Positions 9,858 through 19,595 of a stretch of 64,000 bases of DNA are shown here, piece after piece. The notes under the pieces were generated by a model. That model did not search any database. It saw nothing but the letters and a program-made list of their open reading frames with translations, and was not told the DNA's origin. Within the stretch, counting starts at the first letter, position 1. Each line of letters starts with the position of its first letter. The stretch covers positions 3,844,001 through 3,908,000 of the forward strand of contig NC_019751.1 of the NCBI RefSeq assembly GCF_000317435.1, given 5' to 3'. The DNA comes from Calothrix sp. PCC 6303. GTDB lineage: Bacteria > Cyanobacteriota > Cyanobacteriia > Cyanobacteriales > Nostocaceae. Made by a program: the position numbers and the translations under genes.

Positions 9858-12800
9858 ATGGCAATTCTACACGGTAGTTGGTTAATTAAAAATCAAAATA
9901 GTTGCTTTTTTCTTTGGGGAGAAACTTGGAAAACCCCCGCAAATCAGCTATTTCAAGATCCATCTGCACCAGTTTTGCCCTACCCCCTGGCAATGACCAC
10001 TTTGGAACTTGTTGAATGGTTACGCTCTTCTGGTATCAACACAACGGCAAAATCCCAACTTAAAATTCCTAATTCTGTATTATCTGCTAATAATTCTAAT
10101 TCTCAAGCAAGTTCTAAGGGCAAAACATCCAGGTCTGTCGAAAGTACTCCTCAACCATCAAATAATTCCGTGATTATTGCGCTTCCAACTCAAATTGAAG
10201 ATAATAATTCGGTTGACAAATTGACATTTTTACCCATACATTCTGCCAAGTTTAATTTAGAGCCACCTCCAGTTATATATCTCCAACCTTGGCAGGTTGA
10301 AGGTTTATGTCTCAATCCCAATGAAGCTCTGAAATTTTTGGTTTCTCTACCTCAAAATATTACTGATGAGCAAAATGAATTTTTGGGGGGAGATTTACGT
10401 TTCTGGTCGCAAATTGCCCGTTGGAGTTTAGATTTAGTTTCTCGATGTAAGTTTTTGCCGGGAATTAATCAAAATACTCAGGGAGACTATATTGCAAGTT
10501 GGCAAGCAGTTTTAGATAGTTCTATTGATAATAGCCGACTTGATAAGTTTTCTCATTTGATGCCGTTGTCATCTCGGATGTATCAAATTGATCACAAACA
10601 TGATAATTCGATAATTTGTCTGGACTTTCCCCAAGAACCTCAAAGTTTAATTTTAGACTTCCTTAATCATCTAATTGATGCTCAAATTAGAGGTAAAATA
10701 GGTTCCCTTTCTCCAGCCGAAACGCGATTAATTACAACTTTGCCAGTGGCTATTCGTCAATGGTTTCAAGGATTAACAACGGCATCTAATGCTATTAATA
10801 CAGAATCATTTTTAGTTGAAAGGTTAAATGCAACCCTTAAGGCTTGGACTCTACCATTAGAATATCAACTAGCAGGCAAAACCTTATTTAGGACTTGCTT
10901 TGAATTACGTTCACCTGCACCTAATCAAACAAACTGGACTTTAGCCTATTCTCTCCAAGCATCTAATGATCCAGAATTTCGGATTGATGCAGCCACAATT
11001 TGGAATCATCCGGTTGAAAAGCTAACTTTTGAAAATCGAATTGTTGAACAACCTCTAGAAAACTTTCTTCGAGGTTTAGGATTAGCTTCACGACTTTATC
11101 CGGTAATTGGTGAAAGTCTAGAAAATCCGTCTCCCGAATATTGCCAATTGAATCCGACTCAAGCTTATGAATTTATTAAATCTGTAGCTTGGCGATTTGA
11201 AAATAGTGGTTTGGGTATAATTCTCCCGGCAAGTCTGGCAAATAGAGGTGAAGTTGCTAACCGTTTGGGTTTGAAAATTACGGCTCAAACTTCTCCTCAA
11301 AAACAAGTAAAATTAGGTTTACAAAGCCTACTCAATTTTCAATGGGAATTGGCAATTGGTGGACAAACTATTTCTAAAGCTGAATTTGATAAATTAGTTG
11401 CCCTAAATAGTCCTTTGGTAGAAATTAATGGAGAATGGGTAGAGTTACGTCCTCAAGATATTAAAACTGCCCAAGCTTTTTTTGAATCTAGAAAGGATCA
11501 AGTTTCATTATCTCTAGAAGATGCATTGAGGTTGAGTAGTGGGGATACTCAAACCATTGAAAAATTACCTGTTGTGAGTTTTGAAGCAACTGGAGTATTG
11601 CAGGAGTTGGTTACAGCTTTAACAAATCATCAAGCAATTGAAACATTAGCAATTCCTAGCACTTTTCAAGGACAATTACGTCCTTATCAAGAACGTGGTG
11701 TTTCTTGGTTTGCCTTTCTCGAACGTTGGGGTTTGGGTGCATGTTTGGCTGATGATATGGGATTAGGAAAATCAGTCCAATTTATTACTTTTTTACTACA
11801 TTTAAAAGAGCAAAAACTTTTAGATAAACCTACGCTTTTAGTTTGTCCAACTTCAGTTTTAGGAAATTGGGAACGAGAAGTTAGAAAATTTGCTCCAACT
11901 TTGAAAGTTCTGCAATATCACGGTGATAAACGTCCTAAAGGAAAGGCATTTGAGGCAGCCGTAAAAAAACACGATTTGTTAATTACTAGCTACTCATTAA
12001 TTCACCGAGATTTACAATTACTCAAAACCATTAATTGGCAAATTGTAGCTTTAGATGAAGCGCAAAATGTCAAAAATGTCGATGCTAAACAATCACAAGC
12101 TGTACGTCAACTAGAATCAAACTTTAGGGTAGCTTTAACTGGGACACCAGTAGAGAATAGATTACAGGAATTATGGTCAATTTTAGACTTTCTTAACCCT
12201 GGGTATTTGGGCAATAAACAGTTTTTTCAAAGACGCTTTGCCATGCCAATTGAAAAGTATGGTGATACAGCATCATTAACCCAATTACGTTCTTTAGTAC
12301 AGCCATTTATTCTACGACGTTTGAAGAGCGATCGCACAATTATTCAAGATTTACCAGATAAACAAGAAATGGCTGTATTTTGTGGCTTATCTGTGGAACA
12401 AGCTAAGTTGTATCAAAAGGTAGTTGAGGATTCTTTGGCAGAAATTGAAACCGCTGAAGGTTTACAACGTCGAGGGATGATTTTAGGATTATTAGTTAAA
12501 CTTAAACAAGTTTGTAATCATCCATCTCAATATCTCAAACAGGATTCTTTAAAGGAACAGGATTCAGGTAAGTTGATTCGCTTGAAGGAAATGTTAGATG
12601 TGGTTTTGGAAGCGGGGGATAGGGCATTAATTTTTACTCAGTTTGCTGAATGGGGTAAATTATTAAAACCCTATTTAGAAAAGAAATTTGGACGAGAAAT
12701 TTTCTTTTTATATGGCAGTACCACTAAAAAGCAACGAGAGGAAATGATCGATCGTTTCCAACAAGATCCTCAAGGACCACCAATTATGATTTTATCACTG

Positions 12801-13115
12801 AAAGCAGGTGGAGTCGGTCTAAATCTGACTCGTGCTAATCATGTATTTCACTTTGATAGATGGTGGAATCCAGCAGTAGAAAACCAAGCAACAGATCGTG
12901 TTTTTCGGATTGGACAAACTCGAAATGTGCAAGTTCATAAATTTGTCTGTACTGGAACTCTGGAAGAGAAAATTCATGACATGATTGAAAGTAAGAAACA
13001 ATTGGCTGAACAAGTTGTTGGTGGGGGAGAGGAATGGTTGACTGAACTTGATAGTAATCAGTTACGAGATCTATTATTGTTGGATCGAGGTGCCATAATT
13101 GAAGATGAAGATTAA
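9858..13115 (+). CDS. SNF2-family helicase/ATPase (RapA/HepA-like)
   Basis: 1085 residues. The N-terminal ~550 residues contain an SNF2-associated domain; the helicase core follows. Core motifs: LADDMGLGKSVQ (Walker A, about 635), VALDEAQNVKN (a DEAQ instead of DEAH box), ALTGTPVENRLQELWSI, ILRRLKSDR, IFTQFAEWG, and the C-terminal LKAGGVGLNLTRANHVFHFDRWWNPAVENQATDRVFRIGQ. SNF2 proteins translocate on double-stranded DNA and remodel protein-DNA complexes; bacterial members assist RNA polymerase recycling or repair. The next gene encodes a SWIM zinc-finger protein, a recurring partner of bacterial SNF2 genes. The two are probably co-transcribed, though 227 nt apart. Confidence 0.93.
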   Translation: MAILHGSWLIKNQNSCFFLWGETWKTPANQLFQDPSAPVLPYPLAMTTLELVEWLRSSGINTTAKSQLKIPNSVLSANNSNSQASSKGKTSRSVESTPQPSNNSVIIALPTQIEDNNSVDKLTFLPIHSAKFNLEPPPVIYLQPWQVEGLCLNPNEALKFLVSLPQNITDEQNEFLGGDLRFWSQIARWSLDLVSRCKFLPGINQNTQGDYIASWQAVLDSSIDNSRLDKFSHLMPLSSRMYQIDHKHDNSIICLDFPQEPQSLILDFLNHLIDAQIRGKIGSLSPAETRLITTLPVAIRQWFQGLTTASNAINTESFLVERLNATLKAWTLPLEYQLAGKTLFRTCFELRSPAPNQTNWTLAYSLQASNDPEFRIDAATIWNHPVEKLTFENRIVEQPLENFLRGLGLASRLYPVIGESLENPSPEYCQLNPTQAYEFIKSVAWRFENSGLGIILPASLANRGEVANRLGLKITAQTSPQKQVKLGLQSLLNFQWELAIGGQTISKAEFDKLVALNSPLVEINGEWVELRPQDIKTAQAFFESRKDQVSLSLEDALRLSSGDTQTIEKLPVVSFEATGVLQELVTALTNHQAIETLAIPSTFQGQLRPYQERGVSWFAFLERWGLGACLADDMGLGKSVQFITFLLHLKEQKLLDKPTLLVCPTSVLGNWEREVRKFAPTLKVLQYHGDKRPKGKAFEAAVKKHDLLITSYSLIHRDLQLLKTINWQIVALDEAQNVKNVDAKQSQAVRQLESNFRVALTGTPVENRLQELWSILDFLNPGYLGNKQFFQRRFAMPIEKYGDTASLTQLRSLVQPFILRRLKSDRTIIQDLPDKQEMAVFCGLSVEQAKLYQKVVEDSLAEIETAEGLQRRGMILGLLVKLKQVCNHPSQYLKQDSLKEQDSGKLIRLKEMLDVVLEAGDRALIFTQFAEWGKLLKPYLEKKFGREIFFLYGSTTKKQREEMIDRFQQDPQGPPIMILSLKAGGVGLNLTRANHVFHFDRWWNPAVENQATDRVFRIGQTRNVQVHKFVCTGTLEEKIHDMIESKKQLAEQVVGGGEEWLTELDSNQLRDLLLLDRGAIIEDED

Positions 13116-13263
13116 AATCAGTGAACAGTGAACAAAATTTTGTAGATTGGATGCAGCTATAGAAAAAGCCAACATGAACGAGATAATTATGTTGGGTTGA
13201 GTTCTACTCCAAGTAACCTCTATATACTTAAGTCTACAAAAATTAACTCTACAAAAATACAAA

Positions 13264-13288
13264 GAGAAACGCGACATGTCTCGTCTCT
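13264..13288. repeat. Degenerate copy of the GAGACG palindrome family
   Basis: An imperfect palindrome centred on GACATGTC with outer AGAGA / TCTCT arms lies between the SNF2 and SWIM genes. It resembles the GAGACG...CGTCTC palindromes at 23838, 37279 and 48437. Confidence 0.4.
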
Positions 13289-13342
13289 ACAGAGTTGTAT
13301 TAACTAGTGAAGATCTAAGTTATAAATCTAAATTCTAAAACT

Positions 13343-14182
13343 ATGACGACTGATTATACTTTACAAGCTAGCCGGGAATGGTGGTCACAAAAGTGGTTAG
13401 AATTACTTGATTCTTACCGCTTTAAAAAACGTTTAGAACGCGCACGTAATTATGCACGTCAAGGGAATGTGCTTTCCATCGAATTTAAAGGTGCAAAAGT
13501 TATAGCTAAAGTGCAAGGTAGTGAACCAGAACCCTATAAAGTTTCGCTTTCACTAAATCCTTTTACGGATGAAGAATGGAATTACGTGATTGAAACCATG
13601 TCACAAAAAGCAGTATTTGCTGCTAAATTGTTGGCGGGAGAAATGCCGCAAGATATAGAATATGTTTTTACTGCTAGTGGTTTGTCTTTGTTTCCCTTTA
13701 CCCTAGCAGATGTTCATAGTAACTGCACCTGTCCTGATAAAGCTAACCCTTGTAAACACATTGGTGCTATATATTATCAGCTAGGCGATCGCTTTAGTGA
13801 AGATCCTTTTGTTTTGTTTCAGTTACGGGGACGTACTAAAGAGCAAATTATTCATGATTTACGGCAATTACGCAATCAAACATCTGAACCCCACAATCAT
13901 GATTTGGAGGTTGTTTCAGAAATTGATTCCCAAAAGCAAACCCCACTAAAAATAGATTCTTTTTGGCAGTATAACGAACCATTAGAATCTTCCTTAGTGG
14001 TAATTACTCCATCTAGTGGTGAGACTATTCTTGATGTTTTGGGAACAATCCCTCTGAGTCGAGATGATGAAGATATTCCGGTTTTAGCTGCTGGGGATGT
14101 GGTGATGAAATATTTGAGTCATGTTTATCAGGATGTGAGTCAAAAAGCAGTTTTAAGTGCAATGAATATAGAAAATTCTTAA
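13343..14182 (+). CDS. SWIM zinc-finger protein
   Basis: 279 residues. The SWIM motif CxCx(n)CxH is visible as CTCPDKANPCKHIGAIYYQLG at about residues 129-149. The N-terminal half (EWWSQKWLELLDSYRFKKRLERARNYARQGNV) is typical of the SWIM proteins encoded beside bacterial SNF2 helicases. SWIM domains bind DNA or protein, and the partner is likely the upstream SNF2 ATPase. The C-terminal ~90 residues are variable and acidic. Function beyond DNA transactions is inferred. Confidence 0.88.
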   Translation: MTTDYTLQASREWWSQKWLELLDSYRFKKRLERARNYARQGNVLSIEFKGAKVIAKVQGSEPEPYKVSLSLNPFTDEEWNYVIETMSQKAVFAAKLLAGEMPQDIEYVFTASGLSLFPFTLADVHSNCTCPDKANPCKHIGAIYYQLGDRFSEDPFVLFQLRGRTKEQIIHDLRQLRNQTSEPHNHDLEVVSEIDSQKQTPLKIDSFWQYNEPLESSLVVITPSSGETILDVLGTIPLSRDDEDIPVLAAGDVVMKYLSHVYQDVSQKAVLSAMNIENS

Positions 14183-14248
14183 GTTATTTTTAGCACATAC
14201 TTGACTAGGATGCTATAAAGACTAGAGTCATCTATAATTCAACCCAAA

Positions 14249-14548
14249 ATGGAACTCCAAAACAAAATAATTTCGGTGGAGCTGTCGGATGGTACCCTTG
14301 TAAAAGTAGAGGCGACACAAATAGGCGATCGCAAAATGGGTCTGCAAACTAGACCATTTTATGAAGCTACAACTGTAATTGAATCCCTAACTAGGGACAT
14401 AGCCGAAACTTTGCAGAAGTTAAAACCAGACCAAGCTAGTGTTAAATTTGGTGTTGAGATTGGAGTAGATGCGGGTAAGCTGACAGCGGTACTAGCGAAG
14501 GGAACTAGTACTGCAAATTTAGAAATTATTTTGCAATGGAGTAAGTAA
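14249..14548 (+). CDS. Trypco1 / CU044_2847-like small protein
   Basis: 99 residues. The arrangement GTLVKVEATQ ... ESLTRDIAETLQKLKPDQASVKFGVEIGVDAGKLTAVLAKGTSTANLEIILQW matches the trypsin-co-occurring domain (Trypco1, CU044_2847 family): a strand, a long helix, then KFGVE...G...A..ANL.I.L.W. In other bacteria this domain stands near trypsin-like peptidases and STAND-type conflict systems. Here it stands alone 66 nt after the SWIM gene and may be co-transcribed with it. No peptidase is nearby. The family match is from memory of the pattern; the role is unknown. Confidence 0.75.
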   Translation: MELQNKIISVELSDGTLVKVEATQIGDRKMGLQTRPFYEATTVIESLTRDIAETLQKLKPDQASVKFGVEIGVDAGKLTAVLAKGTSTANLEIILQWSK

Positions 14549-14683
14549 TAATTATGAACTTCCTAAGTCTAATAAATATGGTGCGTTACAACCCATTTAG
14601 ATTGTAGTTAAAAATGACATATAGTCTGTCTTTTCTGGAATTACGGAAGCTATACGCACCCTACAACAAGTCCTTACATCTGT

Positions 14684-15124
14684 TTACACTGCTGTCAAAC
14701 GACTTAAATATCTTTCAATTAACAGAATAGCAACAATGTCATCTATGGGGCGAGGTGGTTGACGCATACCTTGGGGTAAAAGTTTGGTTAACCCTTTAGG
14801 TGGGTACATTTCCCAATAGCGATCGCGTGCTTGTAATGTTGAATAACGTTCGTCGATTAAAATAATATTGATAGCTTCCGATAATTCCTCCTGTAGCTTT
14901 TGTTTCCAGCGTTTTGAGGTGGTTTGATCCCCCATGACTAATAGGGAGATGGGGAAGCGCTGACGCAGTTCCTCGATGGAAGCGATCGCGTTTTCTGAAA
15001 GAATGACTTCATGATAGTGTAATTGCCTATCTACACCCATCACAGCAACACCACATTTATCTTTTCCTGGATCAAAACCTAAAATCATTGGTTGAGTTGG
15101 TGAAAATTTCTGGTCAGGAATCAT
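14684..15124 (-). CDS. YqgF/RuvX-like RNase H-fold nuclease
   Basis: 146 residues. The N-terminal strand ILGFDPGKDKCGVAVMG carries the catalytic Asp and glycine pattern of the YqgF/RuvC fold. DERYSTLQARDRYWE holds a second acidic site, and a final acidic residue lies in PRPIDDIVAILLIERYL. YqgF proteins process pre-16S rRNA or act as Holliday-junction resolvase-like nucleases. This copy differs from the canonical RuvX length and motifs, so it is probably the second, cyanobacteria-specific YqgF-type protein. It lies 20 nt after the DUF3084 gene on the same strand and is likely co-transcribed with it. Confidence 0.85.
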   Translation of the reverse strand: MIPDQKFSPTQPMILGFDPGKDKCGVAVMGVDRQLHYHEVILSENAIASIEELRQRFPISLLVMGDQTTSKRWKQKLQEELSEAINIILIDERYSTLQARDRYWEMYPPKGLTKLLPQGMRQPPRPIDDIVAILLIERYLSRLTAV

Positions 15125-15144
15125 ACGAAAATTGGAAATTAACT

Positions 15145-16653
15145 TTAAGTACTAAAAATAATTTGCCCATTTTGAACACCTACCAATTTTACTTTTAATG
15201 GTCCTGCTGTATAGGTATCTTCAGCAGCAATAGCTTTGATTTCCACTGCTTGATCGTATTGTCGCAGTTGAGTAATAAAACGTAAAAATGTACTTTCAAC
15301 TTGGATATCGTTTAAAATACCTGAATTGCGGGCGCGAAATTGGGAAGCCGAAATTAATAAATCCAATCTTTGACGTAATTCATAGGATGTCATCTTCTTG
15401 GGGTCAGCGGTAGTTGTTGCCAAAACTTCATTTTGTACGAATACAATTTGATTTAAAGCCACATCTGTAAAAAATTCGATGCGTTTTTCCCCCCGCACAT
15501 AGTTTCCAGCACTAAATACTCGAACTACGTATTCTCTGCCATCGTTGATTTGCTTGCTCAAATCCTGAATTTGTTTTTGAGTCACCTGGAATAATTGAAC
15601 GTTCTCATTATTACTTCCTGGTTCAGTTAATACACTGACTGCATTTCTGTTTGCTTCCTCTAAAAGCCTAATTATTCCTTCTTTAGCAGCATCTGCTTTA
15701 GTAACACTAATAACAGCAGATGCTAGAACTTGACTACGTAAAAGAGCTAATTTACCTAGGCGAAGGTCGCGGAATGATTGGTAGTATTGATCCAGACGTG
15801 CTACCTCCTGTTCCAGATAATCCTGCTGTGCTTCTAGTTCCTTCAAGCGAGACTCACGTTTGGCTAGAATCTGTTCACGAGAGGCAATTTCGACATTGCG
15901 CTTTTGAATCGTTTGGTCAAGTTGGGTGATTTGGCGATCGCGTGATTCAATGACGCTTTGACTTTTGGCAATTTCCTGATCGCGTTTTTGAATTGCTTTT
16001 TTGGCTTCATCTATAGATTTTTTAGCTGCTTCATACAATCGCTGGCTTTCTGCCTTTTGTTGAGCGATTTCTATTTGTAGTTCTTTCCGTTCGTTGTTGA
16101 CGCTTTGCAGACGACTAATTGCCTGCTGATATTGAACTCCCACATTACCCAATTGCCGTTGGGTTGTTTGAAGTTGGTTCTTGGTTTTGGCTTCTTGATC
16201 TAAAGTTCGCTTGAGTTGTGCTTGGGTCTCTTTTTGCTTAGTATTGACAATTTGTAAAGATTTATCAATCTTTTGTAGTTCTCCCTGTGCTTGCAGCTTC
16301 TCGCTTCTAGCTTCGTCTCGTTGTTCTTGTACTTGTTTTTTTTCGTTGCGGGTAGCTTCCAAATCTTGGCTTTGACGAGCTAATTCCCTGCGTTTACGTC
16401 GTAGTTCTCTCTGAATATCATCTAGTCGTAGTATACCGTCCCGTAAGCCTTTATCAGCCAGGAATAAAATCCCTAAAGTTGATGCGGAAATACCCAGCCC
16501 TGTCAAAATAGTGACTAAGACTGCGGTTTTTTTGGGACGCATGTTAAACAGAGAGAGCCGTTTTTTGCCCACTCGTGTTCCAATGCGATCGCCTACGGTG
16601 GCAATTACGCCTCCTAAAATTAAGACTGCTGCAATTAGGATATACCCGGTCAT
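15145..16653 (-). CDS. DUF3084 membrane-anchored coiled-coil protein
   Basis: 502 residues. Two membrane segments are visible at the N-terminus (about 3-20 and 44-66), around the conserved VGDRIGTRVGKKRLSLFNMRPKKTAV. A very long charged coiled coil follows (about 78-290, rich in Q, K, E, R), then a globular C-terminal region. This is the layout of the DUF3084 family, widespread in cyanobacteria and of unknown function. It is the first gene of a unit with the YqgF-like gene. A role in cell-envelope organisation is only a guess. Confidence 0.9.
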   Translation of the reverse strand: MTGYILIAAVLILGGVIATVGDRIGTRVGKKRLSLFNMRPKKTAVLVTILTGLGISASTLGILFLADKGLRDGILRLDDIQRELRRKRRELARQSQDLEATRNEKKQVQEQRDEARSEKLQAQGELQKIDKSLQIVNTKQKETQAQLKRTLDQEAKTKNQLQTTQRQLGNVGVQYQQAISRLQSVNNERKELQIEIAQQKAESQRLYEAAKKSIDEAKKAIQKRDQEIAKSQSVIESRDRQITQLDQTIQKRNVEIASREQILAKRESRLKELEAQQDYLEQEVARLDQYYQSFRDLRLGKLALLRSQVLASAVISVTKADAAKEGIIRLLEEANRNAVSVLTEPGSNNENVQLFQVTQKQIQDLSKQINDGREYVVRVFSAGNYVRGEKRIEFFTDVALNQIVFVQNEVLATTTADPKKMTSYELRQRLDLLISASQFRARNSGILNDIQVESTFLRFITQLRQYDQAVEIKAIAAEDTYTAGPLKVKLVGVQNGQIIFST

Positions 16654-17206
16654 GTGCGCTTACCGATGAAATCCTTCCAGATACAGCCTACTACTCTCAG
16701 ATATTTTGTGCGGGAGATTTAGAAATTCTCCGATAAACCCATCATCTTTAATCTTATTCACTTTGTGGAACTCCACGTTGGTGCGTTCCTTTCTCTTTGC
16801 ATCATCTAATTCATCATGCCACAATTTACTCAATTTCCCAGATTTGCCTCCAAACATTGGCATATGGGACAACCTTTTCCAATTTATCCCACATAACATA
16901 TATTTTTTTCCAAGGTTACGCTAGCAGCCGTCAGAGACACATCCTGCGAAACGCAACGACGAGGAACCATCTCTGACTTGCTGAAACTACTAGCGGAATA
17001 GGGAGAAATTCAACATCTAAAGGGATCACCAATAAATAAATTACCCAATTTTGTGAGATGAGCATCCTGCCCGTCCTTGATAATTTGCGGGCAAGATGCA
17101 CAGAAGAAATTTTTGGGTATTTTTTAAATGGAAGTCCTTAACAACAGCTAAGAAAGTTAGATTTGAGATTTTACTCCCATGTCTTTTATCTCCCACATCC
17201 TTGAAG
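16654..17206. other. Intergenic region upstream of DUF3084 gene, after ntcA
   Basis: About 550 bp. An open frame at 16660-16899 (minus, 79 codons) has no recognisable domain and is not called. The ntcA-proximal half contains an inverted repeat at 17062-17099 (listed). Nothing else is supported. Confidence 0.35.
17062..17099. repeat. Inverted repeat downstream of ntcA
   Basis: GCATCCTGCCCG and CGGGCAAGATGC form a 12-nt stem with one mismatch around a 14-nt loop, about 110 nt past the ntcA stop codon. It could terminate ntcA. The GATGAGCATCCTGCC wording recurs at about 41945-41962 (GGGATGAGCATTCTTGCCTGTC), so it is a dispersed repeat. Confidence 0.55.
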
Positions 17207-17878
17207 TTAGGTAAACTGGCGGCTCAAAGTTACGGGTTTGTGAACGGTAATTTTCTTCTTGTGGATTGAAATCATCTTTTTCTCTCGCAAATCTCCCAGT
17301 AATCTGGTGACAGTGACGCGAGTGGATCCGATGGCTTCAGCGATCGCTTGATGAGATAACTTCAAATCAACTGTAATGCCATCAGCACAAGGAACACCAA
17401 AATCACGACACAAAATTAACAAAAAGCTTACCAACCGGGAACCCATATCACGATGCGCGAGGGTTTCAATCATCATCTCTGTTTGAAGGATCCGCGAGGA
17501 AAGACCCCGCAGCATCAACATCGACAACTCTGGATTTTCCTTCAGTGCTTGTTCTACCTGCTCAATTGGTGCAGAAAGCAATTCCACAGAGGTAAATGCC
17601 ACCGCGTGGTAGAACCTGTCGGATTTATTTCCCGTTAGCAGGGACAGAACTCCAAAAACACTATTTTCCCGTAGCAATGCCACTGTGATTTCTTCCCCAG
17701 CTTCATATACCCTAGACAGCTTTACAGCGCCTTTGAGGAGAAAATAAACTCGCTCGGCAGGATCGCCAGGAAAAAAGATGGTCTTATTGCGTTCAAAGCT
17801 TTCCACAACAGGTGGAAACGCTCCGGTTGCCATCTGGCGAAAAACATTTGCGAGGGCTTTATCTTGTGTCACGATCAT
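17207..17878 (-). CDS. ntcA: Global nitrogen regulator NtcA
   Basis: 223 residues from the ATG at 17878 ([21 protein letters not shown]), the established NtcA start; the open frame extends six codons further. It is a CRP/FNR-family regulator: a cyclic-nucleotide-like sensor domain ([20 protein letters not shown]...[20 protein letters not shown]) that in NtcA binds 2-oxoglutarate, a dimerisation helix ([34 protein letters not shown]), and a C-terminal helix-turn-helix ([24 protein letters not shown], about 176-199). NtcA activates nitrogen-assimilation genes and, in heterocystous strains, starts differentiation. A GTA-N8-TAC site upstream suggests autoregulation. Confidence 0.99.
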   Translation of the reverse strand: MIVTQDKALANVFRQMATGAFPPVVESFERNKTIFFPGDPAERVYFLLKGAVKLSRVYEAGEEITVALLRENSVFGVLSLLTGNKSDRFYHAVAFTSVELLSAPIEQVEQALKENPELSMLMLRGLSSRILQTEMMIETLAHRDMGSRLVSFLLILCRDFGVPCADGITVDLKLSHQAIAEAIGSTRVTVTRLLGDLREKKMISIHKKKITVHKPVTLSRQFT

Positions 17879-17965
17879 CTCCCTTCCCCTACCCAATGCC
17901 GGAAAACTAAAACGGATTACCTAAGAATACACCTGAAAAATCAATAATACATTGTCAACGTTTTT

Positions 17966-17979
17966 GTACTTTCCTATAC
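17966..17979 (-). promoter_or_regulatory. NtcA-binding site upstream of ntcA
   Basis: GTA-N8-TAC (GTACTTTCCTATAC on the plus strand) matches the NtcA consensus palindrome core. It lies 88 nt upstream of the ntcA start. On the minus strand a TATTAT box follows after 16 nt and TTGACA lies between them. NtcA autoregulation through such a site is known in other cyanobacteria. The spacing to TATTAT is shorter than the usual 22-24 nt, so the exact -10 element is uncertain. Confidence 0.65.
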
Positions 17980-18429
17980 TCAACCCTGGATTATCCTTGT
18001 CTACATAACGCTATTTCTACATCATGATACATAATTTTTCATACTTCCAGCTACTTTTTTTTGATAACTGTTTACAAAAACAGTGATACAAATCTTGAAG
18101 TTGTAAAAAGTCTCGATCGAAACATCGGAAATTTTTCACGAAAGTCTTGACTAGAGCCGCAACCTTGAATTATCTGATATTTTCATCTTCCTGGTAGAAT
18201 AACTTATTGCACATGGTTAAATCCCAGACAGTAGCATCAGAGCTTTTACCTTTTAGCTGTAACTTCATATCCTTTTAATACTTCACACAAACCAAAAGTT
18301 ACCAAGATACTGACAGTTCACAAATCAGACTGAGTAGTTTTCTCTTATGAATATCTTCAAAAAGAAGTAGGATTTTTTCACAGTAAAAAGTCATAACGAT
18401 TAAGCCAATACCCAAAATCGGATTGAAAA

Positions 18430-18632
18430 AGAGGAAAAGGGGCAGTTCTTGCTGGGAGCAAGGGGGATAGTATTGAGCAAAGCTCAGAATTGCAGATGGG
18501 GATTCTCTCGAAGAGGAAAAGGGGCAGGGGAGCTTTCTAGCAGAGGGGAGGATTGGACGGGGCTTCATACCCATGTTCCGCTCCAGGGCAGGGCTTCCTC
18601 CCCCCACTCCCTGCCCTGCCCCCTGCCTCTTG
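18430..18632. repeat. G-rich / C-rich inverted repeat tract
   Basis: AGAGGAAAAGGGGCAG occurs twice (18430-18445 and 18512-18527). A complementary C-rich arm (CCCTGCCCTGCCCCCTGCC, about 18609-18627, ending CTCTT) follows the second copy about 80 nt later, so a long imperfect hairpin can form. Such GGGGCAGGGG tracts are common in the intergenic DNA of filamentous cyanobacteria. A similar C-rich tract appears inside gcvP. Confidence 0.55.
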
Positions 18633-18749
18633 TTAAAAAGAGAGGCTAATTGCACCTCAGATTCTAGTATGCTCCTAATGATGCGTAGCTTGTACGACGT
18701 AAGTCGTTTGCAGAGCGCTAACTGTAGCTTTATTGCCTGAAGTATATAT

Positions 18750-19526
18750 ATGCTGGATCTAACTGGAAAAAACGCCCTAGTTACGGGTATCGCTAATAAC
18801 CGCTCCATTGCTTGGGGTATTGCTCAACAACTTCACAAAGCTGGCGCAAATTTGGGGATTACATATTTACCCGATGAAAAAGGGAAAATGGAAAAAAAGG
18901 TTGCCGAACTAGTGGAACCCCTCAATCCCAGCCTATTTTTACCCTGTAATGTGCAAAACGATGAGCAAATTGCATCCACTTTTGAGGCAATTAGTCAAAA
19001 GTGGGACAAATTAGATATTTTGATCCATTGTTTAGCTTTTGCTAACAAAGATGATTTGACAGGTGGATTTAGCCAAACCTCCCGTGCTGGATTTAATACC
19101 GCTTTAGAAATCAGTACCTATTCTTTGGCACAACTAGCAGGTGCTGCCAAACCTTTGATGAGTGAAGGTGGTAGCATTATTACCCTAACTTATCTTGGTG
19201 GTGTTCGTGCCATTCCTAACTATAATGTCATGGGTGTTGCCAAAGCTGGTTTAGAAGCCAGTGTTCGCTACCTTGCTGCCGAACTTGGTCCTGATAACAT
19301 CCGTGTGAATGCCATTTCTGCTGGACCAATTCGCACCCTAGCTTCTAGTGCTGTTGGTGGTATTCTAGACATGATTCACCATGTGGAAGCCACTGCTCCT
19401 CTGCGTCGTACCGTAACTCAAACCGAAGTTGGCAACACAGCTGCTTTTTTATGTAGCGATTTATCAAGTGGAATCACCGGGCAAGTTATATATGTAGATG
19501 CAGGTTACGAAATTATGGGTATGTAG
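18750..19526 (+). CDS. fabI: Enoyl-[acyl-carrier-protein] reductase (NADH)
   Basis: 258 residues, normal for FabI. It begins MLDLTGKNALVTGIANNRSIAWG, the divergent Rossmann motif of the short-chain dehydrogenase-like enoyl reductases. The active site Tyr-x6-Lys is present as YNVMGVAKAGLEAS, a FabI hallmark, and the C-terminus has GQVIYVDAGYEIMGM. FabI reduces enoyl-ACP in the last step of each fatty-acid elongation cycle. It stands alone, followed by an 11-bp inverted repeat. Confidence 0.98.
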   Translation: MLDLTGKNALVTGIANNRSIAWGIAQQLHKAGANLGITYLPDEKGKMEKKVAELVEPLNPSLFLPCNVQNDEQIASTFEAISQKWDKLDILIHCLAFANKDDLTGGFSQTSRAGFNTALEISTYSLAQLAGAAKPLMSEGGSIITLTYLGGVRAIPNYNVMGVAKAGLEASVRYLAAELGPDNIRVNAISAGPIRTLASSAVGGILDMIHHVEATAPLRRTVTQTEVGNTAAFLCSDLSSGITGQVIYVDAGYEIMGM

Positions 19527-19539
19527 TAATTTGAGTTTC

Positions 19540-19595
19540 GTAGCGACTATTTTGGCTTTCAAGCGATCGCACTTGACAACTAAGATAGTCGCTAC
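19540..19595 (+). repeat. Inverted repeat between fabI and cbiM
   Basis: GTAGCGACTAT and ATAGTCGCTAC (11 bp, perfect) flank a 34-nt segment that contains a HIP1 octamer. It starts 14 nt after the fabI stop codon. It may act as a transcript end for fabI; there is no T-run. I see no cobalamin riboswitch in this leader. Confidence 0.5.

Larger units (their letters stand above)
17879..18749. other. Long ntcA/fabI divergent region
   Basis: About 870 bp, the longest gene-free stretch. It holds the ntcA promoter with its NtcA site, a 7-bp hairpin ACTGTTT/AAACAGT at 18067-18084, and a purine/pyrimidine-rich repeat tract at 18430-18632 (listed). A 169-codon minus-strand frame across 18299-18808 has low-complexity composition and overlaps the fabI start, so I do not call it a gene. 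Confidence 0.4.

Noticed and set aside
16660-16899. 79-codon minus-strand open frame upstream of the DUF3084 gene
   Set aside because: No domain, no clear ribosome-binding site; a small real gene cannot be excluded but is not supported.
18299-18808. 169-codon minus-strand open frame before fabI
   Set aside because: It overlaps the fabI start, is largely made of the G/C-rich repeat tract, and has no recognisable domain.
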